A stretch of DNA of 64,000 nucleotides from Candidatus Contendibacter sp. (GCA_029624765.1 JARSSO010000007.1:1-64000); one strand, 5' to 3'. Positions 44,413-53,272 are shown, counted from the first letter of the stretch. A program made the numbers and translations. Notes: a model not told the origin generated them from the sequence alone.

Positions 44413-47121
44413 ATGGCCGAGCAACGCCCAGACCCCGACCAACTGTTGAACCGCATCCGGGAAGAAGAAGTGCGCGCCCGGCGCGGCAAGCTGAAAATCT
44501 TTTTCGGCGCCTCGGCCGGCGTCGGCAAGACCTACGCCATGCTGCTGGCCGCCCGTCAGTTACGCGAACAGGGATTGGATGTCGTCGTCGGATTGGTCGA
44601 GACCCACGGCCGTCAGGAAACCGCCGCGTTGCTCGATGGCCTTGAACTGTTGCCGCGCAAGGAAATTCCCTATCGGGATCGGGTGCTTCAAGAATTCGAT
44701 CTCGATGGGGCGCTGGCGCGGCGGCCGGCGCTGATCCTGGTCGACGAGCTGGCGCATAGCAACGCCCCCGGCTGCCGACACCCGAAACGCTGGCAGGATG
44801 TCCAGGAACTGCTCGACACCGGCATCGATGTCCTGACCACGGTCAATGTCCAGCATCTCGAAAGCCTCAACGACGTGGTCGGCGGTATCACCGGCATCCG
44901 GGTCTGGGAAACGGTCACCGACCGGGTGTTCGACCAGGCCGACGAGGTGGTGCTGGTCGATCTGCCCCCCGACGAACTGCTGCAACGGCTCAGGGAAGGC
45001 AAGGTCTACCTGGCGGATCAGGCCGAACGCGCGATTCAGAACTTCTTCCGGAAGGGCAACCTGATCGCTCTGCGCGAGCTGGCGTTGCGGCGCACCGCCG
45101 ACCGCGTGGACGACCAGATGCAAAGCTACCGGCAGGAAGCCGGCGGCCCGACGCTATCCGCCCGCGAATCGCTGCTGGTGTGCGTCGGTCCCGGCGCCGG
45201 GGCGGATGCGCTGGTGCGCGCCGCCAGCCGGCTGGCTGGCAAACTGGATGGCGAATGGCACGCCCTGTACGTGGAAACGCCGGCGCTGCAACGCCTGCCG
45301 GAAACCCGCCGCCGGGCCATCCTGAGCACCCTCAAACTGGCCCAGGATCTCGGCGCCCATACCGCCACCCAAGCCGCCGCCGACATCGCCCAGACCATCG
45401 TGGAATACGCGCGCCGACACGGCCTGGGCTGGGTGGTGGTCGGCCGTCGCCGGCCGGATCGCTGGCGCTGGTTCCGGCGGGCGCTCGCCGGCCGCCTGGC
45501 CCGCCTGGCTCCCGACCTCGATCTGCTGGCGCTGGCGCAAGACGATGCGCCCCGTCGCCCCGTCAGCCCCGCGGCCAAGATCGAAAACGGAGAGCAAACC
45601 GTGCTGCCGGCCACGGCGCGACGCTACGGCGCGACGCTGCTGGTCTGCCTGGGAACCACGCTGGCGGTCACCCTGTTGCTGCCGTATTTCGATCTGGCCA
45701 ACATCATCATGTTGTTTCTGCTGGCGGTGGTCGGCGTGGCCGTTCGGTACGGGCGCGGCCCGGCGGTGCTGGCGGCGGTCGTCAACGTGGTGGCGTTCGA
45801 TGTCTTCTTCGTCCCGCCGCGCTTCTCGCTCGCGGTCCACGACTGGCAGTACCTGCTCACCTTCGCGGTGATGCTGATCGTCGGTCTGGTCGTCGGTCAA
45901 CTCACGGCCCGGTTCCGCTACCAGGCCCAGGTCGCCCATGCCCGCGAGGAGCGCGCCCGCTATCTTTACGAGATGTCGCGCGAGTTGTCCGGGGCGCTGG
46001 TCGCCGAGCAGGTGATCGAGATCAGCGAGCGCTGCGTCGAGGCCAGCTTTCGAGTCAAGGCGCGGTTGTTACTGCTAGACGACAGTGACCGATTGCAACA
46101 ACCGCCGGTACAATCCAGCAAGCCCAGAGTCGACCTTGCCATCGCGCAATGGTGTTTCGACCGCAACGATCCCGCTGGTCTCGGCACCGATACCCTGCCC
46201 GCCGCGTCGCTGTTGTATCTGCCGCTCAAGGCTCCATTGCGTACCCGTGGCGTGCTGGCCGTGGCGCCCGAGCAGCGGCGCCTGCTGATGATTCCGGAAC
46301 AGCGGCGGTTGCTGGACACCTTCGCCGCGCTGATCGCCATCGCTCTGGAACGGGTCCATTTCGCCGCCGTCGCCCGCGACACGCTGGTGAAGATGGAGGC
46401 GGAACGGCAGCGCAATTCCCTGCTGGCCGCGCTGTCCCACGATCTGCGCACGCCATTGACCGGCTTGATCGGGCTGGCGGAAACGTTGGCGCTGGAATTG
46501 GCCGCCGAGGAATCTCCCCATCAGGAATCGCTGACGGCGATCCGCGAACAGGCGGTGCGGATGGCCTTGCTGGCCGACAACCTGCTGGACATGGCCAGGT
46601 TGCGGGCCGGCGGCGTCCGCTTGCGCAAGGACTGGCAGTCGCTGGAGGAACTGGTCGGTTCGGCCACGCGGATGCTCGAACAACCGTTGCGCGAGCATCC
46701 GCTGCGGCTGGCGCTGGACCCGGAACTTCCGTTGATCAACTGCGACGCGGTGCTGATCGAACGGGTGTTGGTGAACCTGCTGGAGAACGCCACCAAGTAC
46801 ACGCCACCGGGTACCGTGATCGGCATCGCCGCCAGCGCCGCCAGCGACCGGCTGACGGTCGAGGTTTGGGACGAAGGACCGGGTTTACCGACTGGACGCG
46901 AACAAGCGCTGTTCGAAAAATTCGCTCGCGGCCAAACCGAATCGGCGGTGCCGGGCATCGGTCTCGGACTGGCGCTCTGTCGGGCGATCATCGACGCGCA
47001 CGGCGGCCAAATCCAGGCCGCGAACCGGCGGATGGGTGGCGCTAGTTTCGTGTTTACCTTGCCGCTGGAAACGCCGCCGCCGGTTGAAATCGATGATGAA
47101 TTTGATCCGAAGTCGACATGA
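44413..47121 (+). CDS. kdpD: KdpD, potassium/turgor sensor kinase
   Basis: A 902-residue sensor from the ATG at 44413 ('MAEQRPDPDQLLNRI', the usual KdpD start). A GTG at 44347 would add 22 unusual residues. The N-terminal KdpD domain has 'FFGASAGVGKTYAML' and 'LVDELAHSNAPG...HPKRWQDV'. A Usp-like region follows, then four membrane helices around 400-500, a GAF-like part, and the kinase core 'ALSHDLRTPLTGL' with ATPase motifs 'NLLENATKYTPPG' and 'GIGLGLALCRAI'. KdpD phosphorylates KdpE when K+ is short. It lies 11 kb from kdpFABC. Confidence 0.95.
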   Translation: MAEQRPDPDQLLNRIREEEVRARRGKLKIFFGASAGVGKTYAMLLAARQLREQGLDVVVGLVETHGRQETAALLDGLELLPRKEIPYRDRVLQEFDLDGALARRPALILVDELAHSNAPGCRHPKRWQDVQELLDTGIDVLTTVNVQHLESLNDVVGGITGIRVWETVTDRVFDQADEVVLVDLPPDELLQRLREGKVYLADQAERAIQNFFRKGNLIALRELALRRTADRVDDQMQSYRQEAGGPTLSARESLLVCVGPGAGADALVRAASRLAGKLDGEWHALYVETPALQRLPETRRRAILSTLKLAQDLGAHTATQAAADIAQTIVEYARRHGLGWVVVGRRRPDRWRWFRRALAGRLARLAPDLDLLALAQDDAPRRPVSPAAKIENGEQTVLPATARRYGATLLVCLGTTLAVTLLLPYFDLANIIMLFLLAVVGVAVRYGRGPAVLAAVVNVVAFDVFFVPPRFSLAVHDWQYLLTFAVMLIVGLVVGQLTARFRYQAQVAHAREERARYLYEMSRELSGALVAEQVIEISERCVEASFRVKARLLLLDDSDRLQQPPVQSSKPRVDLAIAQWCFDRNDPAGLGTDTLPAASLLYLPLKAPLRTRGVLAVAPEQRRLLMIPEQRRLLDTFAALIAIALERVHFAAVARDTLVKMEAERQRNSLLAALSHDLRTPLTGLIGLAETLALELAAEESPHQESLTAIREQAVRMALLADNLLDMARLRAGGVRLRKDWQSLEELVGSATRMLEQPLREHPLRLALDPELPLINCDAVLIERVLVNLLENATKYTPPGTVIGIAASAASDRLTVEVWDEGPGLPTGREQALFEKFARGQTESAVPGIGLGLALCRAIIDAHGGQIQAANRRMGGASFVFTLPLETPPPVEIDDEFDPKST

Positions 47122-47819
47122 TCGCCGCCATCGAACCTTCCCTGACCGTTTTGATCGTCGAGGACGAACAGGTTATCCGCCGCTTCGTCCGCGCTGCCCT
47201 GGAAGGCGAAGGCTATCGGGTGCATGAGGCGGACACCCTGCGGCGCGGTTTGTCGGAAGCTGGCACCCGCAAACCGGACTTGGTCGTTCTCGATCTCGGA
47301 TTGCCGGATGGCGACGGCATGAACTTCATCCGCGATCTGCGCGCCTGGAGCGGTGTGCCGGTGCTGGTGTTGTCAGCCCGGGTCGAGGAATACGATAAGG
47401 TCGAGGCGCTGGATGCCGGCGCCGACGATTATCTGATCAAGCCATTCGGCGTAGCGGAGTTGTTGGCTCGGGTGCGAGCGGTGTGCCGACGCCACGCGCG
47501 GGAGTCGGGCAATACCGCCATCGTCACCTTTAGCGAGGTGAGCGTGGACTTGGAACGTCGACAGGTAGCGCGCGCCGGCCAGCCGGTTCACGTCACGCCG
47601 ATCGAGTTCCGGCTGTTGGCCGCGTTGGTCACCAGACCCGGCAAGGTATTGACGCACCGTCAATTGCTACGGGAAGTTTGGGGTCCGGCCTATGTGGAGC
47701 GCGGCCACTATCTGCGCATCTACATGGGCCACCTGCGCCGGAAGCTGGAAGCCGACCCGACGCGACCCCAACATTTTCTCACCGAAACCGGGATTGGTTA
47801 TCGGTTTTGCCCAACCTGA
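47118..47819 (+). CDS. kdpE: KdpE response regulator
   Basis: A 233-residue OmpR-family regulator. The receiver has 'VEDEQ' and D59 in '[11 protein letters not shown]', and the lysine in 'YLIKPFG'. The winged helix has 'VHVTPIEFRLLAALVTRPGKVLTHRQLLREVWGPAYVERGHYLRIYMGHLRRKLEADP', the KdpE form. It overlaps kdpD by four bases (ATGA). It should activate the kdp promoter near 28176-28240. Confidence 0.95.
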   Translation: MIAAIEPSLTVLIVEDEQVIRRFVRAALEGEGYRVHEADTLRRGLSEAGTRKPDLVVLDLGLPDGDGMNFIRDLRAWSGVPVLVLSARVEEYDKVEALDAGADDYLIKPFGVAELLARVRAVCRRHARESGNTAIVTFSEVSVDLERRQVARAGQPVHVTPIEFRLLAALVTRPGKVLTHRQLLREVWGPAYVERGHYLRIYMGHLRRKLEADPTRPQHFLTETGIGYRFCPT

Positions 47820-47915
47820 TTTATCTTGTTCGCCGAAGGGGAAGCCGGCTGGGAATAGGAAATTATTCCACGTGGCATATTCGGGTGGAGCGCGAATGAA
47901 CGGGATACTCTTCTC

Positions 47916-49352
47916 ATGCTGAAGCAAGACCTCATCATACTGATCTCGACAGCGGTGGGGTTGATTCACACTCTGGGAGTGTTGTCGGCGATTCATGCCG
48001 TGGCCGGCGTCAGAACCCCCCAGGGCGCCATCGCCTGGGCCATTTCCCTGGTGACGTTTCCCTACGTCGCCTTGCCGCTGTATTGGATTTTGGGTCGGAA
48101 TCGGTTCCATGGCTACGTCGAAGCCTTGCAGCGCGGCGCGCTGGAGCAGGCCGATCGTGGCGGAGTTGCCTTGATCCTGGAGCGACTGCGCGGCCATCAA
48201 GTCGACCCGCCACCCGAGCGGGCCGGCGATCTCCATATCCTCGCTCGATTGACTCGCACTCCCTATACTCAGGGCAATACCCTGGAACTGTTGATCGATG
48301 GCGAGGCTACGTTCGACGCCATGTTCACCGCGCTCGAAGCGGCCGAGCGTTATATCCTGATTCAGTTCTTCATCATTAAGGACGACGACCTGGGCCGCGA
48401 GTTGCACGCCCGGCTGCTGCGCAAGGCGGCCGCCGGCGTGCCGATCCGGGTGCTGTACGACGAGATCGGCAGCCACGCGCTGCCGAAAACCTATGTCGAA
48501 ACCCTGCGCGCCGCTGGCGTCGCCGTGTCGGCGTTTCACACCACGCGCGGCCGGCGCAATCGTTTCCAGCTCAATTTCCGCAATCACCGCAAGATCGTGG
48601 TGGTGGATGGCCGGGTGGCGTTCGTCGGTGGCCTGAACGTGGGAGACGAATACCTGGGGCGCGGCCCGCTCGGCCATTGGCGCGACACGCATCTGCGGGT
48701 CGGGGGGCCGGCGGTGCAGGCGTTGCAACGGGTCTTTCTGGCGGACTGGTACTGGGCGACTCGGCAGGTACCCGACCTGGAATGGCGGCCAGTGGCAACC
48801 GGCAACCAGACCGCGTTGATTTTTCCCACCGGCCCGGCCGATGCCCTGGAAACCTGCTCGCTGTTTTTTCACCAGGCCATCGTCGGTGCGCGGCGGCGGT
48901 TGTGGATCGCCAGCCCCTATTTCGTGCCCGACCCGCCGGTGTTCGAGGCGCTGCAACTGGCGGCGCTGCGCGGGGTCGATGTCCGCGTCCTGTTGCCGGC
49001 CAAGCCGGATCACAAACTGGTCTATCTCGCCTCGTTTTCGTTCCTGGACGTGGCGGATCGAACCGGCATCCAGATTTATCGTTACCAGAGCGGCTTTCTG
49101 CACCAGAAGGTGATCTTGGTGGACGAGGAGGTTGCCGCGGTTGGGACCGCCAATCTGGACAACCGCTCGTTGCGGCTCAATTTCGAAGTCATGGCGGTGG
49201 TGGTGGACCGGACGTTCGCCGGCCAGGTCGCCGCGATGCTGGAACGGGATTTCCAGCAGTCCCGGCAAACCTCCGCCGCCGATTTGCGAAACCGGAGCTG
49301 GCCCTTTCGCTGGGCGGCGCGGGCGGCGCGGCTGTTCGATCCGATCCTCTAG
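47916..49352 (+). CDS. cls: Cardiolipin synthase
   Basis: A 478-residue inner-membrane phospholipase-D-type enzyme that condenses two phosphatidylglycerol molecules to cardiolipin. Two N-terminal helices ('LIHTLGVLSAIHAVAG', 'WAISLVTFPYVALPLYWILG') are followed by two HKD motifs: 'NHRKIVVVDGRVAFVGGLNVGDEYLG' and 'HQKVILVDEEVAAVGTANLDNRS'. Both are complete (HxKxxxxD). It follows kdpE by 96 bases, perhaps in the same transcript; cardiolipin rises under osmotic stress, which fits the Kdp theme. Confidence 0.94.
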   Translation: MLKQDLIILISTAVGLIHTLGVLSAIHAVAGVRTPQGAIAWAISLVTFPYVALPLYWILGRNRFHGYVEALQRGALEQADRGGVALILERLRGHQVDPPPERAGDLHILARLTRTPYTQGNTLELLIDGEATFDAMFTALEAAERYILIQFFIIKDDDLGRELHARLLRKAAAGVPIRVLYDEIGSHALPKTYVETLRAAGVAVSAFHTTRGRRNRFQLNFRNHRKIVVVDGRVAFVGGLNVGDEYLGRGPLGHWRDTHLRVGGPAVQALQRVFLADWYWATRQVPDLEWRPVATGNQTALIFPTGPADALETCSLFFHQAIVGARRRLWIASPYFVPDPPVFEALQLAALRGVDVRVLLPAKPDHKLVYLASFSFLDVADRTGIQIYRYQSGFLHQKVILVDEEVAAVGTANLDNRSLRLNFEVMAVVVDRTFAGQVAAMLERDFQQSRQTSAADLRNRSWPFRWAARAARLFDPIL

Positions 49353-49377
49353 TGGGCCGCCGCACAAGTTTTGATAG

Positions 49378-49500
49378 GTTCTCGTTCCCACGCTCCAGCG
49401 TGGGAATGCTGACAAGCCGCTCCAGCGGCCCGAATTCCCAATAAAATCGCGATGCTGGAGCGTCTGGACGTGCTCCCACGCTGGAGCGTGGGAGCCAGGC
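49378..49500. repeat. Paired palindromes of the CCCACGCTSSAGCGTGGG type
   Basis: Two near-identical hairpins lie at 49385-49406 and 49473-49494, each with ten-base arms built on CCCACGCT/AGCGTGGG. Two further partial GCTCCAGC and GCTGGAGC units lie between them. The pair forms a larger inverted arrangement like a bacterial interspersed mosaic element. It opens the 689-base gene-free region before the bufferin cluster. Confidence 0.85.
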
Positions 49501-49775
49501 TCGCTAAGCGCTACCTGTCAGAATTTATGCGTCAATCCACTAGATTCCGCAGGTCTTTTCATACGGTCTCATCGCAGGACAGCGATTTGATAAAAAGGAT
49601 TTTTTACCCGTCTTGGCTCGCTTTCCAGCGAAATCCCCCGCGGCGTCCCGATGGATGCCTATTTCTCGTGGTCATCGCGCCACGAGAGCTTGCGTTCCGC
49701 CGCGTCATGTCGCGGCAACCGTGAAATAGCGAGGTTCCTCTTCCGCTCCCTCGTTTTGTCCAATTCGTCTTTATG

Positions 49776-49807
49776 ATAATAAGTATTTGATAAATAATAC
49801 TTATTAT
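49776..49807. promoter_or_regulatory. Twelve-base-arm AT-rich palindrome before bufA
   Basis: ATAATAAGTATT (49776-49787) and its exact complement (49796-49807) surround an eight-base spacer TGATAAAT. It lies 14 bases before the candidate -24 box at 49821. It may bind a metal regulator (the GATAAT/ATTAT flavour recalls Fur-like sites) or an architectural protein. The rest of 49353-50041 holds the repeat pair and no gene. Confidence 0.65.
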
Positions 49808-49820
49808 TTTTATTTATGAC

Positions 49821-49837
49821 TTGGCACGGAGTTTGAA
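49821..49837 (+). promoter_or_regulatory. Candidate sigma-54 promoter of the bufferin cluster
   Basis: TTGGCACG-GAGT-TTGAA has the full -24 box; its -12 box has A where the conserved C of TTGC is expected. It shares TGGCACGGA with the perfect promoter at 56321. If it is used, the message has a leader of about 190 bases before the bufA ATG. Confidence 0.5.
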
Positions 49838-50041
49838 AAACAGTTCACGCGGGTCACCGCCGCAGATCGGAACTCCTCAACCAACCTAACCTAGCGGGTC
49901 CGGATCGGTTCGGCGGTATGTCCAGACGCACCAAGGCGATTGGCGAAACCCGGTCGCCTGGCAATCGCGGGAAGGCAACCTCCCGTAACTCGCTCAATGT
50001 CGTGAACTGTTTGTCAACCCACTCTGATAGGAGCCCTGCTC

Positions 50042-50308
50042 ATGAACAGCAAAACCCTCGTTAACTCCGCCCTCGCCAGCGTTTTCGCCCTGGGTCTGGT
50101 CGCCACCGCCGGTCAAGCCGTCGCCGCCGAGGAGAAGAACGCCGAGAAGTGCTACGGCGTCGTCAAGGCCGGCAAGAACGACTGTCAAACCAGCGCCCAC
50201 GCCTGCGCCGGTCAGGCCAAGAAGGACGGTCAGGGCGATTCCTGGGTTTACGTCCCCAAGGGCACCTGCGAGAAGATCGTCGGCGGCAGCTTGCAGCCGA
50301 AGGCCTGA
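50042..50308 (+). CDS. bufA: Bufferin-type RiPP precursor (DUF2282 family)
   Basis: An 88-residue precursor. A signal peptide ends near AVAAEE (1-29). The mature part has four cysteines, C37, C48, C55 and C76, in the order '[14 protein letters not shown]', 'HACAG' and 'PKGTC'. This is the DUF2282 pattern of bufferin precursors, whose cysteines are converted by an MNIO enzyme to sulfur heterocycles that buffer copper in the periplasm. The conserved EKCYG motif is intact. A TAGGAG ribosome site precedes the ATG. It is first in a bufA-bufB-bufC-doxX block. Metal use in this organism is inferred from the family. Confidence 0.88.
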   Translation: MNSKTLVNSALASVFALGLVATAGQAVAAEEKNAEKCYGVVKAGKNDCQTSAHACAGQAKKDGQGDSWVYVPKGTCEKIVGGSLQPKA

Positions 50309-50318
50309 GGCGATTCCG

Positions 50319-51194
50319 ATGACCGCCAAGCCGGCCCTGTCCAGGCTTGGTCCCAGCTCGATTCCGGCTCGCGCCGGAATCGGCCTGCGGGCCGAACACT
50401 ATGCCGCCGTTTTGGAAGCTCCCCCGCCGGTCGGCTGGCTGGAGGTCCACAGCGAAAACTATTTCGGCGCCGGGGGCAAGCCCCTGGATTACCTGGAGCG
50501 CATCCGCGCCCATTATCCCCTGAGCCTGCACGGCGTCGGGTTGTCCATCGGTTCGACCGATCCGCTCGACCAGCGGCATCTGGCCAGCCTCAAGAACCTG
50601 ATCCGGCGGTTCGAACCGGCGCTGGTTTCCGAACATTTGTCCTGGAACTCGGTCGGTGGGCGCTATTTCAACGATCTGTTGCCGCTGCCCTACACGGAAG
50701 AGGCGCTCGACCACATGGTGGCGCGGGTGGTCCAGGTTCAGGACGTTCTCGGTCGGCAAATCCTGATCGAGAATCCGTCCAGCTATCTGCAATACGTGGA
50801 ATCGGCCATTCCCGAAGGGGAGTTTCTGGTTGCCTTGGCCGACCGCTCCGGCTGCGGCGTGTTGCTGGACGTGAACAACGTTTACGTCAGCGCCCGCAAC
50901 CACGGTTTCGACGCCAGCGCCTATCTGCGCGCGATTCCGCGCCGCCTGGTCCAGGAAATCCATCTGGCCGGGTTTACGGTGAACCGTTTCGACGACGGCG
51001 AACTGTTGATCGATACCCACAACCGGCCGGTCTGGCCGGCGGTCTGGGCGCTCTACCGCCAAGCCGTGCAACGCTTCGGCCGGATTCCGACGCTGATCGA
51101 ATGGGACACCGACCTGCCCGAACTGGCGGTGTTGGTGGACGAAGCGCACCGGGCCGACGCGATCCTGGAGGAACATCATGCTCGGGCTGCGTGA
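50319..51194 (+). CDS. bufB: MNIO enzyme (DUF692), bufferin maturase
   Basis: A 291-residue TIM-barrel oxidase of the multinuclear non-heme iron family (DUF692). Candidate iron ligands are all present: H71 ('LHGVGLSIG'), E105/H106 ('SEHLSW'), E151/N152, D184 and N186/N187 ('LLDVNNVYV'), H215 ('EIHLAG'), D232/H234 ('DTH') and E261/D263 ('EWDTD'). The family modifies cysteines of the precursor peptide. It starts ten bases after bufA and overlaps bufC by 17 bases, so all are cotranscribed. Confidence 0.93.
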   Translation: MTAKPALSRLGPSSIPARAGIGLRAEHYAAVLEAPPPVGWLEVHSENYFGAGGKPLDYLERIRAHYPLSLHGVGLSIGSTDPLDQRHLASLKNLIRRFEPALVSEHLSWNSVGGRYFNDLLPLPYTEEALDHMVARVVQVQDVLGRQILIENPSSYLQYVESAIPEGEFLVALADRSGCGVLLDVNNVYVSARNHGFDASAYLRAIPRRLVQEIHLAGFTVNRFDDGELLIDTHNRPVWPAVWALYRQAVQRFGRIPTLIEWDTDLPELAVLVDEAHRADAILEEHHARAA

Positions 51195-51960
51195 ACTGCA
51201 ACTCGGTTTTGCCGCCGCGGTGCTGGACGGCGCCGATGGCGTTTTCGACCGCCACGTCCGGGCAGCGGGGCTGAGCGGCGCCCGTCGCTTGCAAGTCTAC
51301 CGCAACAACGCCCTGCTGAGCCTGACCGGCGCGCTCGAAGCGGTTTATCCGGTAACGCGCCGCGTGGTGGGGGAAGGATTTTTTCAGTACGCGGCGGCGC
51401 AATACATCGCGCGCCATCCGTCCCGCTCGGGCGATTTGCACGCATTCGGCGAACAGTTTCCGCCGTTTCTTCAATCGTTCGTGCCGGCCGCCGATCTGGT
51501 CTACCTGCCCGATGTCGCCCGGCTGGAATGGGCCTATCACCGGGTTTTCCACGCCGCCGATCATCGGCCGCTCGATGTGGCGGCGCTGGCGCGAGTGCCC
51601 GCCGAACGGCGAGGAGAATTGCGTTTCGAACTGCATCCCGCCGCCCGCCTGCTCGAATCGGCTTTTCCGATCCTGCGGATCTGGCAGGTCAACCAGGACG
51701 ATCACGACGGCGATGCGGCGGTGGATTTGAGCGAAGGCGGCGTCAAGCTGCTGATCGTCCGCCGCGAGAATCTGGAGATCGAATTTCAACCCCTGGAAGA
51801 GGGGGAATTTGATCTGTTGCAGGCCCTGGCCGGAGCTTGCGACTTCGCCACGGCCTGTGGGCGGGCGATGGCCGCGCGACCGACGCTCGATTTGCCGGCC
51901 TGCGTTCAACGGCACGTTTCCCAGGGCGTCCTGGTCGCCTTTCACCTGCCAGGTTCTTGA
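51178..51960 (+). CDS. bufC: DUF2063 partner protein of the MNIO enzyme
   Basis: A 260-residue protein. The N-terminal part ('LRELQLGFAAAVL', 'RRLQVYRNNALLSLTGALEAVYPVTRRVVGEGFFQYAAAQYIARHPSRSGDLHAFGEQFP') is the DUF2063 'putative DNA-binding' domain. In RiPP clusters it acts instead as a peptide-binding partner that presents the precursor to the MNIO enzyme. The C-terminal part is a beta-rich domain of about 120 residues. The 17-base overlap with bufB makes coupled translation certain. Confidence 0.9.
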   Translation: MLGLRELQLGFAAAVLDGADGVFDRHVRAAGLSGARRLQVYRNNALLSLTGALEAVYPVTRRVVGEGFFQYAAAQYIARHPSRSGDLHAFGEQFPPFLQSFVPAADLVYLPDVARLEWAYHRVFHAADHRPLDVAALARVPAERRGELRFELHPAARLLESAFPILRIWQVNQDDHDGDAAVDLSEGGVKLLIVRRENLEIEFQPLEEGEFDLLQALAGACDFATACGRAMAARPTLDLPACVQRHVSQGVLVAFHLPGS

Positions 51961-51996
51961 TCAACTTACCGATTTCAACCACCCGAGGAGAACCTC

Positions 51997-52551
51997 ATGA
52001 TGACCGCCACCGACATGCTCGATAACCCACCCCAGCGCTCGTTCTGGGCGAAAGCCGCTCCCGCTCTCAAGAAAGCCGACACCTTGTTCCACAAGGCCGC
52101 CGATTGGCTGGCGCCCGTCGCCGATTTATTGGCGCGCTACTGGGTCGCCGCCGCCTTCTTCGGTTCGGGGCTGACCAAGACCACGAGCGGCAGTTTCACG
52201 CTGTTCGGCCATACCTTCAACTATCCGCTGAGCGTGTTCCCGGCGGAGAGCACCTTCACGCTGTTCGAATACGAGTACCACGTGCCCTTGTTGCCATCCA
52301 CGCTGGCGGCTTACCTCGGCACGGCGGCGGAGTTGCTGTTGCCGGTGTTCCTGCTGCTGGGTCTGGGCACCCGCTACGCCGCGTTCGCGCTGTTCGTGTT
52401 CAACATCGTGGCCGTCGTTTCCTATCCCGACCTGATGGAGGCGGGGTTGAAGGATCACCAGGTTTGGGGTTTGTTGCTGCTGATCACACTCTGCCACGGT
52501 CCGGGCAAACTGTCCCTGGATCATTGGATCGGCCGCCTGGTTCGCCGCTGA
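51997..52551 (+). CDS. DoxX-family membrane protein of the bufferin cluster
   Basis: A 184-residue inner-membrane protein with four helices. DoxX features are 'LLARYWVAAAFFGSGLTKTTSGSFTLFGHTFNYPLSVFPAESTFTLFEYEYHVPLLPSTLAAYLGTAAELLLPVFLLLGLGTRYAAFALFVFNIVAVVSYPDL'. DoxX proteins are linked to quinone redox reactions and are a frequent fourth gene of bufferin-like operons (sometimes bufD). The ATG has GAGGAG. It lies 36 bases after bufC. Confidence 0.92.
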   Translation: MMTATDMLDNPPQRSFWAKAAPALKKADTLFHKAADWLAPVADLLARYWVAAAFFGSGLTKTTSGSFTLFGHTFNYPLSVFPAESTFTLFEYEYHVPLLPSTLAAYLGTAAELLLPVFLLLGLGTRYAAFALFVFNIVAVVSYPDLMEAGLKDHQVWGLLLLITLCHGPGKLSLDHWIGRLVRR

Positions 52552-52589
52552 TCGGCCGTTTCGCCACCAGCCGACGAGATCGATATCCC

Positions 52590-53186
52590 ATGAACAACCT
52601 GATTCAGCTTGTCGGCGAGGACGCGGTGACTCCGGTAGCCGCTTTATCGGGTTTTCCGGTCACCGAGGAGATCGACCTGCTGTGGCGAATCGGCCTGTTT
52701 TCCTCGGACGACGAACGGAATCTGCGGAAGCTTTGGCGAATCTTGAAGGGGCAGACCGATGATTACCTGGACATGGTGTTCGGCATGGTGGCCGCCTATC
52801 CAGCGTTGGCGACAACGCTGGCGGCGGCCTGCCGGGAGAACCTGGGGGATGCGGTGGACGGCTCCACGGCCGTTCGCTCCCTGTTTCGGGAGTGGTTGTC
52901 CGAAACTTGCCGGACCCCGCGCGAGCCGTCCTGGCTAAAGCGGCTGTATTCGTCGGGTTCCGATCTTCCGTCGGAACGGTCGATGGAAACGACCCTGGCG
53001 AAATTGCCGGGCTTTCGTTATCTCATCGCGCTGTCTTTTCCACTGGTCGCTACCCTGCGTTCCCTGCTGGTTGGCGCGGGTCTGGCGCATCAGGAAATCG
53101 AGCGGATGCAGTCCGCATTCCTGAAAGCCGTCCTCCTGCAAGTCGCCCTGTTGAGCAAGCTTTATGTCAGGGAGGGAACCTGGTAA
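52590..53186 (+). CDS. Protoglobin-fold protein lacking the proximal histidine
   Basis: A 198-residue helical protein. Its layout follows archaeal protoglobin: 'SSDDERNLRKLWRILKGQTDDYLDMVFGMVAAYPAL', then 'PGFRYLIALSFPLVATLRSLL', then 'FLKAVLLQVALLSKLYVREGTW'. The last block closely parallels the protoglobin end ('FKATTLQVALWSYPYVKYGDF', from memory). The region that holds the heme histidine in the family ('GLRHH') here reads 'WLKRLYSSGSDLPSERS'. The only histidine in the protein is H167. It may not bind heme, or may bind it unusually. It is 38 bases after the DoxX gene and probably in the same transcript. Confidence 0.82.
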   Translation: MNNLIQLVGEDAVTPVAALSGFPVTEEIDLLWRIGLFSSDDERNLRKLWRILKGQTDDYLDMVFGMVAAYPALATTLAAACRENLGDAVDGSTAVRSLFREWLSETCRTPREPSWLKRLYSSGSDLPSERSMETTLAKLPGFRYLIALSFPLVATLRSLLVGAGLAHQEIERMQSAFLKAVLLQVALLSKLYVREGTW

Positions 53187-53272
53187 CGGCGGCTCCATGA
53201 AGGAACTCGGCCAGCTACCCAATGCGTTCGGACTTTTTCCAATGGCGACTTTTGTCGATGGATAGTGTTTCC

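Noticed and set aside
49378-49500. Small RNA or tRNA-like structure
   Set aside because: Better explained as a paired palindromic interspersed repeat; no tRNA arms or promoter.
49452-49724. 90-codon frame before the bufferin cluster
   Set aside because: Begins inside a palindromic repeat and has no recognisable domain or ribosome site.
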